Shown here one piece after another: positions 52,901 through 54,868 of a DNA stretch of 64,000 nucleotides (its first letter is position 1; each line of letters starts with the position of its first letter). The DNA is taken from the NCBI GenBank assembly GCA_963920635.1, contig OY987299.1:26924901-26988900 (forward strand), read 5' to 3'. The position numbers were made by a program, and so were the translations under genes. The notes under the pieces were generated by a model. That model did not search any database. It saw only the letters and a list, made by a program, of their open reading frames with translations, and had not been told where the DNA came from. Source of the stretch: Pseudeuparius sepicola (Eukaryota; Arthropoda; Insecta; Coleoptera; Anthribidae).

Positions 52901-53632
52901 CTATTAACTAACCTTGGTTTGTTGTAATTTTGGTACAACCTTATGACTGTCATCTTTGCAGGTGCGCCAAGCAGAGCTGACAGCTATAAGAAGCGCTTGC
53001 ACCAGGCTCGAGGCAGATTACAAGCCAGCTATTACGTTTTTAGTGGTTCAAAAGCGACACCACACAAGATTGTTCCCCATGGACAAGCGTGATTCCCAGG
53101 ACAAAAACAACAATGTACCTGCAGGTAATTTACCCTATGAAAGTCTAAAGTGTACTTCCGCTGTTGCCATAAAACTATTGCTTATATTATGTTTTCCTAG
53201 GTACGTGCGTTGACCACACTATAACGCATCCGTTCCTGCAGGATTTCTATCTCGTATCGCACGCGAGCATCCAAGGAGTCGCGAAGCCGACCAAATACTG
53301 CACCCTCTACGATGACAGCGACTTGGACAACGACACCATGGAGCAACTGATGTATTACCTGTGCCACTTGTTCACTAGGTGCAACAGGTCGGTGAGCTAC
53401 CCGGCCCCCACGTACTACGCGCATTTGGCCGCCGCCAGGGCTAAGGTAAGAAACTTTTTTTCCTGCCGTTCATATACACAAATGTGTCTGTATGTGTTTC
53501 TAACAACTCTGTTTCATTTAATAGGTATACATCGAAAATGACACCCTCGATTTGGACAATTTGAAAGCAGCTTACGAAAAGTTTCAAACATTGGATGCAA
53601 TTCGGAAAGAATTTCCCATGTTCTTTGTTTAA
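7487..53632 (+). CDS. AGO2: Argonaute-2-like siRNA effector (gene span, 10 exons, 5' partial)
   Basis: Join 7487-7950, 9250-9435, 12106-12457, 16574-17090, 36909-37215, 39203-39490, 43620-43952, 52962-53124, 53201-53445, 53525-53632; 986 complete codons plus two leading bases. Argonautes bind a small RNA guide and cleave complementary RNA; insect AGO2 is the siRNA/antiviral and endo-siRNA slicer in the cytoplasm. Order seen: Gln-rich repeats, N domain, linker 1, PAZ, linker 2, MID, PIWI, ending MFFV-stop as Argonautes do. The slicer tetrad is complete: Asp in GADVTHP (43704), Glu in PRMEIIGDL (43824), Asp in RDGVSEGQ (43923), His in YYAHLAAAR (53422). MID pocket Tyr, Lys, Gln, Lys, Lys and the PIWI Arg are also retained. 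The Gln-rich N-terminus and divergent core favour AGO2 over AGO1 or PIWI. The start codon was not found. Confidence 0.95.
7508..7740 (+). repeat. 78-bp coding tandem repeat (Gln-rich repeats)
   Basis: About three copies of a 78-bp unit inside the AGO2 N-terminal exon, with the recurring core CCCCACAACAAGGCCCTCCT. It encodes the 26-residue Gln/Pro/Gly repeats. Copies 2 and 3 are more alike than copy 1, indicating recent expansion. Confidence 0.8.
7951..8832. other. AGO2 intron 1, left part
   Basis: AT-rich intron sequence. I recognise no gene. A single ATCACCCTGTATATCG terminus near 8642 resembles the TACAGGGTG family ends seen elsewhere, but a convincing partner end is not visible (CTACAGGGTCTTAAAG at 8285 is a weak candidate). 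Confidence 0.4.
8833..9100. mobile_element. MITE with 33-bp perfect TIRs
   Basis: Left TIR 8833-8865 (CCAAGGTTAGTTTATAGGAA...) and right TIR 9068-9100 are exact reverse complements. The element is 268 bp and non-coding. The same TIR bounds a much larger copy at 50342-52917 in intron 7, which also keeps the internal stretches AGCCATAGGCGCACACAGA and TTTAAGTTGGTAGC. It sits 149 bp before AGO2 exon 2. Confidence 0.85.
9250..9435 (+). CDS. AGO2: AGO2 exon: start of N domain
   Basis: The acceptor TTACAG ends at 9249 and donor GTAAAA starts at 9436. It has 62 codons, phase 0 at both ends. It begins [17 protein letters not shown] and continues [14 protein letters not shown], the typical Argonaute entry motif (Gly-x-x-Gly-[Arg/Lys]-x-[Ile/Leu] then Asn-x-Phe). 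It then runs through [18 protein letters not shown], the first strand of the N domain. Confidence 0.92.
9436..10584. other. AGO2 intron 2, left part
   Basis: AT-rich and non-coding. Near 10010 a segment (CCGCCATCTTGGAGCAG, then TGAATTTAGTGTGATGTCGC) resembles the 122-bp unit tandemly repeated at 24.28-24.88 kb, as a single diverged copy. Confidence 0.4.
10585..11032. mobile_element. piggyBac-type MITE (TTAA target, CCC...GGG ends)
   Basis: The left end TTAACCCTTTCGGGAC (10585-10600) is matched exactly by GTCCCGAAAGGGTTAA (11017-11032). A TTAA target duplication with ends starting CCC and finishing GGG is the signature of the piggyBac superfamily. The interior is non-coding and repeats CGGTTCCGGTCC-like motifs near both ends, plausible transposase-binding repeats. 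Length 448 bp including TTAA. Intron 2 of AGO2. Confidence 0.8.
11117..11988. mobile_element. Foldback element, about 0.4-kb arms
   Basis: The sequence from about 11117 (GGACCGGGAGATAGTGACAG) reappears as reverse complement ending about 11988, through GATTTTACTCAGTATGCC, ATACAGGCTGCCATGTGTTT and TGGGTCCAAAGGGCTATTAT. The arms run to about 11510 and from about 11590, leaving a short loop. There is no coding capacity. Its right end is only about 117 bp from AGO2 exon 3, so the hairpin lies next to the splice acceptor. Confidence 0.85.
12106..12457 (+). CDS. AGO2: AGO2 exon: N domain and start of linker 1
   Basis: The acceptor TTTTTTAG ends at 12105 and donor GTGAGT follows CAAG at 12457; it ends one base into a Gly codon. 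It encodes [20 protein letters not shown], the N-domain motif NVYASKPL, an acidic loop, [20 protein letters not shown], then [13 protein letters not shown] and [10 protein letters not shown]. The pattern Ala-Leu-Gln-x-Leu/Val-Asp...Pro-x-G-Arg-Ser-Phe-Phe is the standard N/linker-1 junction of Argonautes. Confidence 0.93.
12458..12894. other. AGO2 intron 3, left part
   Basis: Non-coding. It starts with a single TACAGGGTGTTCC terminus at about 12469 and GGGGGTCTTTCATATAAA at 12531. That motif recurs (inverted) at 30481 and 58607 inside foldback elements, so this looks like a one-armed remnant of that class. Confidence 0.5.
12895..13302. mobile_element. Short copy of the AAAAACGCTCTTT MITE
   Basis: Left end AAAAACGCTCTTTATTTGTA and right end TGTACAATTAAAAAGCATTT are inverted. 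The interior aligns with both flanks of the interrupted element at 5231-6497. This 0.4-kb copy shows the uninterrupted structure and defines the insertion in the other copy. Confidence 0.8.
13541..14766. mobile_element. Foldback dimer of a TA-type element
   Basis: Arm 13541-14040 (GAAGTCCTTACTGGGACTGT onwards) is reverse-complemented at about 14136-14672. The terminal piece ACCCCGATTACTGTAAGAAG at 14046 reappears inverted at 14676-14766. A single-arm copy of the same unit lies at 39731-40363. So this is a head-to-head dimer, and would fold into a roughly 0.5-kb stem. No coding capacity. Confidence 0.8.
14887..15876. mobile_element. Foldback element with TATACAGTGTGGTC ends
   Basis: The left end TATACAGTGTGGTCATTTAA and right end ...ATGACCACACTGTATA are exact inverses with TA flanks, a Tc1/mariner-type target. 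The arms continue for about 0.3 kb through TACAGGGTGGGTCAAAGTAC on the left and its inverse near 15700-15735 on the right. It is interrupted in the centre by another TIR element (15239-15392). Confidence 0.8.
15239..15392. mobile_element. Nested 154-bp MITE
   Basis: The left end GCCTGGTTCATGCAGCTTCT is inverted at the right as AGAAGCTGTATGAACCAGGC with one mismatch. Both flanks read CTTA or CTTAA. It is nested in the centre of the 14887-15876 foldback element. Confidence 0.7.
16165..16530. mobile_element. Foldback insertion in copy A
   Basis: CCAACCCAAGTGAG at 16200 pairs with CTTGGGTTGG at 16501-16510. GGACAAAAAAATCAGCCAAA at about 16287 pairs with TTTGGCTGATTTTTTTGTCC at 16421. The arms are about 0.14 kb with some divergence. 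It lies within the right part of the CCTGGACC element, close to AGO2 exon 4. Confidence 0.7.
16574..17090 (+). CDS. AGO2: AGO2 exon: linker 1 and PAZ domain
   Basis: The acceptor TTTTTACAG ends at 16573 and donor GTAAGT starts at 17091; it enters at phase 1 and leaves at phase 2. It begins with the linker-1 motif [20 protein letters not shown] and [10 protein letters not shown]. The PAZ domain follows, with [26 protein letters not shown] and [12 protein letters not shown]. The exon ends at [10 protein letters not shown], the usual PAZ/linker-2 boundary. PAZ anchors the 3' end of the guide RNA. The next exon is 19.8 kb downstream. Confidence 0.95.
17091..17558. other. AGO2 intron 4, first segment
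   Basis: AT-rich intron sequence with no recognised repeat or gene. It is the start of the 19,818-bp intron 17091-36908. Confidence 0.4.
17559..18045. mobile_element. Tc1/mariner-type MITE (TATACAGGGACCGGC)
   Basis: The left end TATACAGGGACCGGCAGAAA and right end TTTCTGCCGGTCACTGTATA are inverted with one or two mismatches over about 26 bp, and TA repeats at both edges. It is 487 bp, with no transposase ORF; non-autonomous. Confidence 0.8.
18046..19728. other. AGO2 intron 4, unassigned 1.7 kb
   Basis: No gene recognised. Short ORFs (for example 18317-18619) show no family resemblance. A 31-bp stretch at 18991-19021 (GCACAGAAAATATACGCTAC...) is exactly inverted at 25441-25471, on the other side of the satellite arrays. 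Confidence 0.4.
19729..21545 (+). repeat. Satellite array A: about 129-bp monomers in trimers
   Basis: About 15 degenerate monomers with the core GTTGAAAAAATT..TTGGGCG then AAACTACCCC, followed by GATAACTTCATTGTCGGATC and GCAAGGACGTTCC. Core starts lie at about 19771, 19852, 19980, 20112, 20246, 20375, 20490, 20646, 20775, 20906, 21026, 21153, 21266, 21383 and 21504. Three monomer types (GTGGTTG, GTACTTT/GTGCTTT, GCGGTTG) recur in that order, with one type missing after 20490. This indicates a trimeric higher-order repeat of about 390 bp. Short ORFs across it are fortuitous. Confidence 0.8.
21546..23470 (-). repeat. Satellite array B: about 120-bp monomers, inverted relative to A
   Basis: About 15-16 copies of a unit containing CAATAATCAAATTAAAAAC, GGGTGGGAAGGGGTAGTTTT, TGCCCCGCAAATGTTTTCAA and CCACGGATTCGTGAAATA. 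Read on the minus strand, the order GAATCCGTGGTTGAAAAC...GGGGCAAAAACTACCCC matches the array A core, so B is the same superfamily in the opposite orientation. Neighbouring copies at 22140-22500 are nearly identical, suggesting recent expansion. Diverged units continue to about 23830. The ORFs within it are repeat artefacts. Confidence 0.8.
23471..23834. repeat. Degenerate edge of satellite array B
   Basis: Decayed units still show GGTAGTTTTT, CAACCACTAATTCGTGAAT and AACGTCCTTGCTAAAA, spaced irregularly. The array grades out here before the hairpin at 23835. Confidence 0.6.
23835..24157. repeat. Perfect hairpin: 149-bp arms, 25-nt loop
   Basis: 23835-23983 and 24009-24157 are reverse complements with no mismatch that I can find. 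Each arm contains AAAGCTTTTATTTAAATGCG and, next to the loop, GCTTGTCGCGAGATTTAAG. A diverged relative with the same GCTTGTCGCGAG and AAGCTTTTATTTAA words lies at 28144-28610. It is a foldback MITE, probably a very recent insertion or a gene-converted palindrome, inside the transcribed AGO2 intron 4. Confidence 0.92.
24284..24882. repeat. Five tandem copies of a 122-bp unit
   Basis: The period is exactly 122 bp (phase-equivalent bases at 24288, 24410, 24532, 24654, 24776). The unit includes CGCCATCTTGAGTGTTCCGC, CATGTTGGATTTAGAATGAC, GTCACACATATAATCATGCA and TTCAGCTCGATCGGTTGAAA. Copies differ by only a few bases, for example GACGTCAC against GACCTCAC. A single diverged copy lies near 10010. 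Not coding in any frame I could support. Confidence 0.9.
24928..24955. repeat. (CATA)n microsatellite
   Basis: About seven uninterrupted TACA/CATA tetranucleotides directly after the 122-bp array. Confidence 0.9.
24956..25660. other. AGO2 intron 4, spacer before the broken LINE
   Basis: No gene recognised. A weak satellite-like word (GATATCATTTCTAAAAACGACG) occurs near 25085. At 25441-25471 lies the exact inverse of 18991-19021. The short ORFs here are overlapping shadows. Confidence 0.4.
25660..28115 (-). pseudogene. Broken LINE ORF2 (endonuclease and reverse transcriptase)
   Basis: On the minus strand, from 28115 down: an endonuclease without its first motifs ([12 protein letters not shown]..., [10 protein letters not shown]), then LGDMNIDLL and [13 protein letters not shown] linker leads into the reverse transcriptase ([44 protein letters not shown]). 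Around 26605 and again near 26525 the frame shifts: one short segment reads in another frame before [24 protein letters not shown] and the YADD box ([13 protein letters not shown]). The copy is truncated at both ends (the 5' part of the endonuclease is missing, the 3' end is at about 25660) and frameshifted, so it is dead. It is a different lineage from the 0.2-4.6 kb LINE; Jockey/CR1-like. It lies antisense within AGO2 intron 4. Confidence 0.9.
28144..28610. mobile_element. Foldback MITE related to the 23835 hairpin
   Basis: Left ATAAAAGATAAAAACCTTTTT pairs with the right AAAAAGGTTTTTATCTTTTAT. Inner words GGTTTTTGTTAGAAAAATTCA and CATATTGCGCCAAGTTTTTG pair imperfectly with their inverses at about 28440-28490. 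The interior keeps AAAGCTTGTCGCGAG. The arms are diverged by indels, so it is older than 23835-24157. It abuts the truncated 5' end of the broken LINE. Confidence 0.75.
28761..30625. mobile_element. Large foldback element, TACAGGGTGATCA ends
   Basis: The left end TACAGGGTGATCATTTTTAT, continuing to CCTCTCTTAGTGGAAAACGG, is inverted at the right as CACCAAGAGAGG...AATGATCACCCTGTA. A second paired block (left 28950-29113, right 30206-30345) includes TTTTTGCTCGAATTTTTTTG and its inverse. The centre (29340-30075) has its own looser symmetry, TTTACTACTAAC against GTTAGTAGTAAA. It contains a promoter-like CG-rich stretch and a GCAG|GTAAGT donor-like site at 29791, which may be the non-coding 5' exon of an inserted transposon. 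No transposase ORF remains. Confidence 0.75.
30679..33655. mobile_element. Large foldback element carrying a decayed gene
   Basis: The left arm from 30679 (TACAGGGTGGTTCATTATAA) to about 31105 is inverted at about 33250-33655 (ends TTATAATGAACCACCCTGTA). Both include CTAGAAAGCCGTGGCAGACA and AAACAAGAGAGTAA and their inverses. It is 2.98 kb overall. The 2.1-kb centre holds remnants of a SWIM-zinc-finger protein gene (31506-31950). A related, gene-free foldback lies at 56340-58765. The TA/TACAGGGTG edges suggest a Tc1/mariner-type mobiliser. Confidence 0.8.
31506..31950 (+). pseudogene. Decayed SWIM-zinc-finger (YqaJ-linked) protein gene
   Basis: From the ATG at 31506 the start [12 protein letters not shown] resembles the N-terminus of arthropod transposon-borne SWIM/YqaJ-recombinase-type proteins (MxxxFVKA...). 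A donor-like GTAAGG at 31636 and acceptor TTTCTTTCAG at 31696 frame an intron. The next block reads [15 protein letters not shown], then after a frameshift [20 protein letters not shown] and [27 protein letters not shown]. The CxC...CxH pattern (CLDC, GGCIH) is the SWIM finger. The family assignment is from memory of such proteins and is moderate. The recombinase part is not visible. A second N-terminal fragment may lie at 51043. Confidence 0.55.
33656..34953. other. AGO2 intron 4, mixed spacer with GC-rich patch
   Basis: Mostly AT-rich, non-coding. A compact GC-rich patch at about 34400-34570 (CGGCTGCCTGGCGGTCCGAC, CCTCGCGCTAACGGGCTGCC) stands out sharply from its flanks. It is open on the minus strand (34285-34659), but that product resembles no family I know. 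At 34909-34950 a fragment of the CCTGGACC element (GGCGATCGCTTGAAACGG) ends at the next foldback. Confidence 0.45.
34954..36785. mobile_element. Foldback element with an inserted LINE fragment
   Basis: AAGCTGCTGAACTGAAATTT at 35111 is inverted at 36716 (AAATTTCAGTTCAGCAGCTT). GGTCTTGCAGGTCCATCATT at 35249 pairs with ATGGACCTGCAAGACC at 36579. The outer ends CCGAGTGCCC (left) and GGGGCACCCTGCA (right) lie inside a CCTGGACC-type terminus (left TCTTTAATGTA, right GTGTTGGTCCAGG), so it inserted into an older element. The loop holds a 5'-truncated LINE at 35418-36306. Confidence 0.7.
35418..36306 (+). pseudogene. 5'-truncated LINE: reverse transcriptase C-terminal part
   Basis: It reads [17 protein letters not shown], then [19 protein letters not shown] (reverse transcriptase palm/thumb motif), a stop at 35618, then [20 protein letters not shown] and [10 protein letters not shown]. 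After a further frame change comes [15 protein letters not shown] and [10 protein letters not shown]. An AATAAATAAAAATAAATAAA-type tail ends at about 36306. It resembles the C-terminal region of the intact LINE ORF2 (YGHFHSHIMYGILLWG) but is a distinct, dead copy. It is in the loop of a foldback element within AGO2 intron 4. Confidence 0.8.
36909..37215 (+). CDS. AGO2: AGO2 exon: linker 2
   Basis: The acceptor TTTCACTTCTAG ends at 36908 and donor GTAAGG starts at 37216. One leading base completes the Lys codon split by the 19.8-kb intron. It encodes [50 protein letters not shown] and [20 protein letters not shown]. These match the Argonaute linker-2 signature (Val-Arg-Glu-Phe-Gly...Gly-Arg-Val-Leu-x-Pro-Pro...Gly-x-Trp). 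Ends in phase 0. Confidence 0.95.
37481..37661. repeat. Cluster of TTTCCGCAC hairpins
   Basis: 37626-37661 is a perfect palindrome with 17-bp arms (CAAGCGTGCGGAAAAGT) and a 2-nt centre. 37481-37506 is a second, GTGCGGAAAGT...ACTTTTCCGCAC. Other half-sites (GTGTGGAAAAG, TTTCCGGAAG, AGTGCGGAAAAGT) lie between. TCCTAAC and GTTAGGA flank the first part, so it may be a small foldback element. It is in AGO2 intron 5, about 270 bp after exon 5. Confidence 0.75.
37662..38243. other. AGO2 intron 5, spacer
   Basis: AT-rich. A 60-bp stretch near 37850 (AAATCGAACCGTCTTTCATT) recurs diverged at about 50520 in intron 7. No gene recognised. Confidence 0.4.
38244..39145 (+). mobile_element. CCTGGACC-family TIR element, copy B
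   Basis: The left end CCTGGACCAACACTATATTA and right end TAATGTAGCGTCGGCCCAGG are inverted. The interior matches copy A (13351-16550) in the opposite orientation. It contains a hAT-like MITE at 38724-38902; without it the element is about 0.7 kb. It is non-coding, and its right end lies 57 bp before AGO2 exon 6. A fragment of the same left end occurs at 41335-41460. Confidence 0.8.
38724..38902. mobile_element. hAT-like MITE with 8-bp target duplication
   Basis: The left end GTTGATTGACGTATTAACAA is inverted at the right as ATTAATACGTCAGTCAAC with few mismatches; ACGGCTAT and ACAGCCGT continue the symmetry. The octamer GTTTATTC occurs immediately on both sides (38716-38723 and 38903-38910), an 8-bp duplication as expected for hAT or P superfamilies. 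It is nested in copy B. Confidence 0.8.
39203..39490 (+). CDS. AGO2: AGO2 exon: MID domain
   Basis: The acceptor TATTTTTCAG ends at 39202 and donor GTAAGA starts at 39491; 96 codons, phase 0. It encodes [20 protein letters not shown] then [20 protein letters not shown] and INLLLK. The MID 5'-phosphate pocket is intact by alignment with human AGO2: Tyr in PQYSFVK, the Lys four residues on, Gln in TQC, and Lys in LLLK, with the next Lys in VNSK of exon 7. Confidence 0.95.
39731..40363. mobile_element. Single copy of the element dimerised at 13541-14766
   Basis: It begins TTATACTCAAATTATTTTAA then GAAGTCCTTACTGGGACTGT, and ends GACTTCTTATAGTAATCGGG GTATA, an imperfect inverse of the start. It aligns along its length with the left arm plus terminal piece of the intron-3 foldback, showing that the latter is a head-to-head dimer. 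Non-coding; intron 6. Confidence 0.75.
40364..41334. other. AGO2 intron 6, spacer
   Basis: AT-rich, no gene or clear repeat recognised. Confidence 0.4.
41335..41460 (+). mobile_element. CCTGGACC-family fragment, copy C
   Basis: CCTGGACTAACACTATATTA, then TTTCAAGCGATCGCCAC, AAAATCGACAGGGTGGTTTA and ACACCATTGTTGCAGAATC match the left 0.17 kb of copy B. The rest of the element is missing. Confidence 0.75.
41461..43619. other. AGO2 intron 6, right part
   Basis: No gene recognised. ORF 42400-42717 is low-complexity and unrelated to any family I know. A TTAAATAAATAAAAC tract near 43267 could be an old LINE tail. A lone CACCCTGTATTT at 43510 is a TACAGGGTG-type terminus; a possible partner is at 39593, but the 3.9-kb distance makes the pairing doubtful. 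Confidence 0.4.
43620..43952 (+). CDS. AGO2: AGO2 exon: PIWI domain with three catalytic acids
   Basis: The acceptor GCATTTCAG ends at 43619 and donor GTATGT starts at 43953; 111 codons, phase 0. It begins [13 protein letters not shown], then [36 protein letters not shown] and [16 protein letters not shown]. Catalytic residues: Asp at 43704-43706, the Glu-finger at 43824-43826 and the second Asp at 43923-43925. Codon use is markedly more G/C-ending (GCG, CTG, ACG, GTG) than in the earlier exons; the 53201 exon shares this. Sits between the 4.1-kb intron 6 and 9.0-kb intron 7. Confidence 0.96.
43953..45039. other. AGO2 intron 7, first 1.1 kb
   Basis: No gene or clear repeat recognised; ORFs here are short and random-looking. 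Confidence 0.4.
45040..47330 (+). repeat. Satellite array C: 241-bp units in an alternating dimer
   Basis: About nine units, phased by CCAATCCGCGGTTGAAAAAA at about 45276, 45519, 45760, 46004, 46245, 46485, 46725, 46969 and 47204 (spacing about 241). Each unit itself contains two halves of about 120 bp, one with TTGCCGGACAAAACTACCCC and one with CTGCCGGAAGAAAAAACTAC. From 45760 on, two versions alternate: TCAGAATGACTCCAGAAACA and TCAAAATTATTCCAGAAGCA. This gives a higher-order period near 481 bp. The core word AAAACTACCCC and flanking GCAAGGACGTTC tie it to arrays A and B of intron 4. The long ORFs through it are repeat artefacts. Confidence 0.85.
47331..49639. other. AGO2 intron 7, middle 2.3 kb
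   Basis: No gene recognised. Overlapping small ORFs at 47724-47991 on both strands have no family resemblance. No clear repeat structure seen. Confidence 0.4.
49640..50110 (-). pseudogene. Penelope-like element fragment (GIY-YIG endonuclease end)
   Basis: The minus strand, read in two frames with at least two frameshifts and a stop, shows the C-terminal GIY-YIG nuclease of Penelope-like retroelements. VYIG-stop-TGR lies near 50060, then [18 protein letters not shown] with [10 protein letters not shown], then [19 protein letters not shown] near 49840. The word AAAGCTTGAAACGAG follows near 49675, as in the 3' flank after the ORF in such elements. The reverse transcriptase part is absent, so it is a 5'-truncated dead copy. 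Antisense in AGO2 intron 7. Confidence 0.7.
50110..50341. other. Short spacer
   Basis: Non-coding, no feature seen between the Penelope fragment and the next TIR element. Confidence 0.4.
50690..50736. repeat. 47-bp perfect palindrome
   Basis: 23-bp arms (TTAAAATAATTTATTAAGTA...) around a single central A. AT-rich; a potential cruciform. It is inside the 50342-52917 insertion block. Confidence 0.85.
51043..51125 (+). pseudogene. Possible N-terminal fragment of a SWIM/YqaJ-type protein
   Basis: The ATG at 51043 gives [20 protein letters not shown], similar in its first eight residues to MEANFVKA at 31506. It is followed at once by unrelated GC-rich sequence. Only about 27 residues, so the call rests on the shared MExxFVKA start and remains weak. 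Confidence 0.35.
51125..51285. other. GC-rich patch of unknown origin
   Basis: About 160 bp at roughly two-thirds G+C (CTTTGCCGCCGCGATGTTCG, CTATCCCGCGCGGGATTCGC) inside an AT-rich intron. Open in two + frames, but neither product is recognisable. It looks like a captured fragment of a different genome compartment or of a GC-rich retroelement. Confidence 0.45.
51910..52345 (+). pseudogene. LINE reverse-transcriptase C-terminal fragment
   Basis: [20 protein letters not shown], then [20 protein letters not shown] and [13 protein letters not shown]. This is the C-terminal domain pattern of insect LINE reverse transcriptases (Trp-Ser-Pro...Lys-Leu-Glu-x-Val-Gln; Leu-x-x-Arg-Arg...Asp-Leu). All catalytic motifs are missing, so it is a 5'-truncated dead copy. 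Confidence 0.75.
52962..53124 (+). CDS. AGO2: AGO2 exon: PIWI domain, middle
   Basis: The acceptor CATCTTTGCAG ends at 52961; the exon ends GCAG|GTAATT at 53124, one base into a Gly codon. It encodes [33 protein letters not shown] and [12 protein letters not shown]. Pro-x-Ile-Thr-Phe-x-Val-Val-Gln-Lys-Arg-His-His-Thr-Arg is the strongly conserved Argonaute PIWI motif. Confidence 0.96.
53201..53445 (+). CDS. AGO2: AGO2 exon: PIWI domain with catalytic His
   Basis: The acceptor GTTTTCCTAG ends at 53200 and donor GTAAGA starts at 53446. It encodes [58 protein letters not shown] and [13 protein letters not shown]. The catalytic His is in YYAHL (53422-53424), equivalent to human AGO2 His807. The Arg five residues later corresponds to the guide 5'-phosphate contact. 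Confidence 0.96.
53525..53632 (+). CDS. AGO2: AGO2 last exon
   Basis: The acceptor ATAG ends at 53524 and the stop TAA is at 53630-53632. It encodes [20 protein letters not shown] and a tail ending FPMFFV. The C-terminal Met-[Tyr/Phe]-Phe-[Val/Ala] is near-universal in Argonautes, where the carboxylate helps hold the guide 5' end. The 79-bp intron before it is normal insect size. Confidence 0.95.
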   Translation, partial: VYIENDTLDLDNLKAAYEKFQTLDAIRKEFPMFFV

Positions 53633-54357
53633 GAGTGAGTAGAAAAGAATACATTTGGTTACGGTCTGTCGGGGTAATTGGAGCAAGATTTCACAACATC
53701 TCATGAATACATTGACTTATTAATAACTAAATATATAATATTATAGGCATTCAAGCAACCATTTAGAATTCTTGCGGAATCAGCTCTAAGAAAATCTCTT
53801 ATTACCACGGACAAGTAATGGAGCTCTGTACGATATTGTATTTTATAAGATAGACAAGTATCTTACAATATTGCAATATAAAATTTAAATTTTAAACAAA
53901 AACATTAAAACTGCAGTTATAAAAAACTTTTAAAACTCGTCATGTGTTTGTGTTCGTTTTGATAGCTTTTGCACATTTATTATCATTTTTTGTTACCTTC
54001 TTGAAGGGCTGCGCCTCTTTTTTGCATTCCAAAGCTTCTTTTTCGTTTAATTTATGCTCTTTCTTTCGCAAATATTCTTACAACGCAATTATTTCGCAGT
54101 TTTTTATTATTCTTCGTCTCTTAACTTCTTTTTGGTGGTTTTGATCATTTTTAAACATAATAAAGTTAATACTTAGTAGGTGACTGTTGTTGTCGCATAT
54201 TGTCTGCATTGTCGTTTACCACAACCAACGTTAAAAAGACAATAACTTAAATGATGTGGAGGGAAATATAGCCTGTCTCATTTACCCTGGCAGACCTTAA
54301 CGTTTGCAATGTTTGGGATTTTCTTTTCTGTTTGTGTACATCATGGAACTCAATAAA
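53633..54357 (+). terminator. AGO2 3' UTR with candidate poly(A) signals
   Basis: AATAAA hexamers lie at 54159-54164 and 54352-54357 in AT-rich sequence after the stop. Either could end the transcript. No transcript data are available to choose, so the 3' UTR length (about 0.55 or 0.75 kb) is a guess. Confidence 0.5.
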
Positions 54358-54868
54358 ATATGGGTATGAAAAGGTTTTGCAAGTGCTTATTTTCCAAAAT
54401 ACTGATTGTGGTAATCTTGAAATTTAGGTACTGTTTTGAACTTAAAATTGAAAAACAATTGGTCAATGAATTTTAGTCAGACAGCTTAATATTCGCAAAA
54501 TAACTGCTTGTTCCAACATAAATTTATCACCGTTGACTAAAAAAATTAATTCCCCTACAAATTTCATATTATATCGCCAAAAATAAATATTTCAATTTGC
54601 AGTGGGTATTCAGAATTTTAAAAAATTGTGAGCCTACAGATTGCACAGGTTATGTTTTGGATAGGAAACACCACAAAGTACAAGCACCCATGTTTATTAA
54701 ATTATTGTTTCCATGTATTTTGATTAGAAATGTTTTATATTTAACCTACACGGCTGTCCTTAACTTCGTCCCATCTGATGTAGAGCAATGTTCTGCTGAT
54801 AAAATAATTATGAAAACTACTTTTTTCTTTTGGCAGACATGTGTATTGTTGTGGGCTTTTAAAAATTG
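54358..54868. other. Intergenic, no recognised gene
   Basis: Contains an open stretch 54597-54872 (YVLDRKHHKVQAPMF and so on) with no family resemblance. It is followed by the inverted repeat at 54869. Confidence 0.35.

Larger units (their letters stand above)
50342..52917. mobile_element. 2.6-kb copy of the CCAAGGTTAG TIR element with internal insertions
   Basis: The left TIR 50342-50373 and right TIR 52885-52917 match those of the 268-bp element at 8833-9100, with one change. Internal remnants of the short element remain near the left (TTTAAGTTGGTAGCATTTAC) and right (AGCCATAGGCGCACACAGAC; CTTTGGTTTTGTTTACGAGT). The extra 2.1 kb, from about 50461 to 52575, holds a SWIM-like N-terminal fragment, a GC-rich patch and a LINE fragment. 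Its right end is 44 bp from AGO2 exon 8, near the branch-point region. Confidence 0.75.

Noticed and set aside
53280..53310. Apparent loss of a catalytic His (PTKYC where human AGO2 has PSHYH)
   Set aside because: Counting back from the C-terminus places human His807 in the YAHL motif, which is intact here (YYAHLAAAR). The KYC difference is not the active site.
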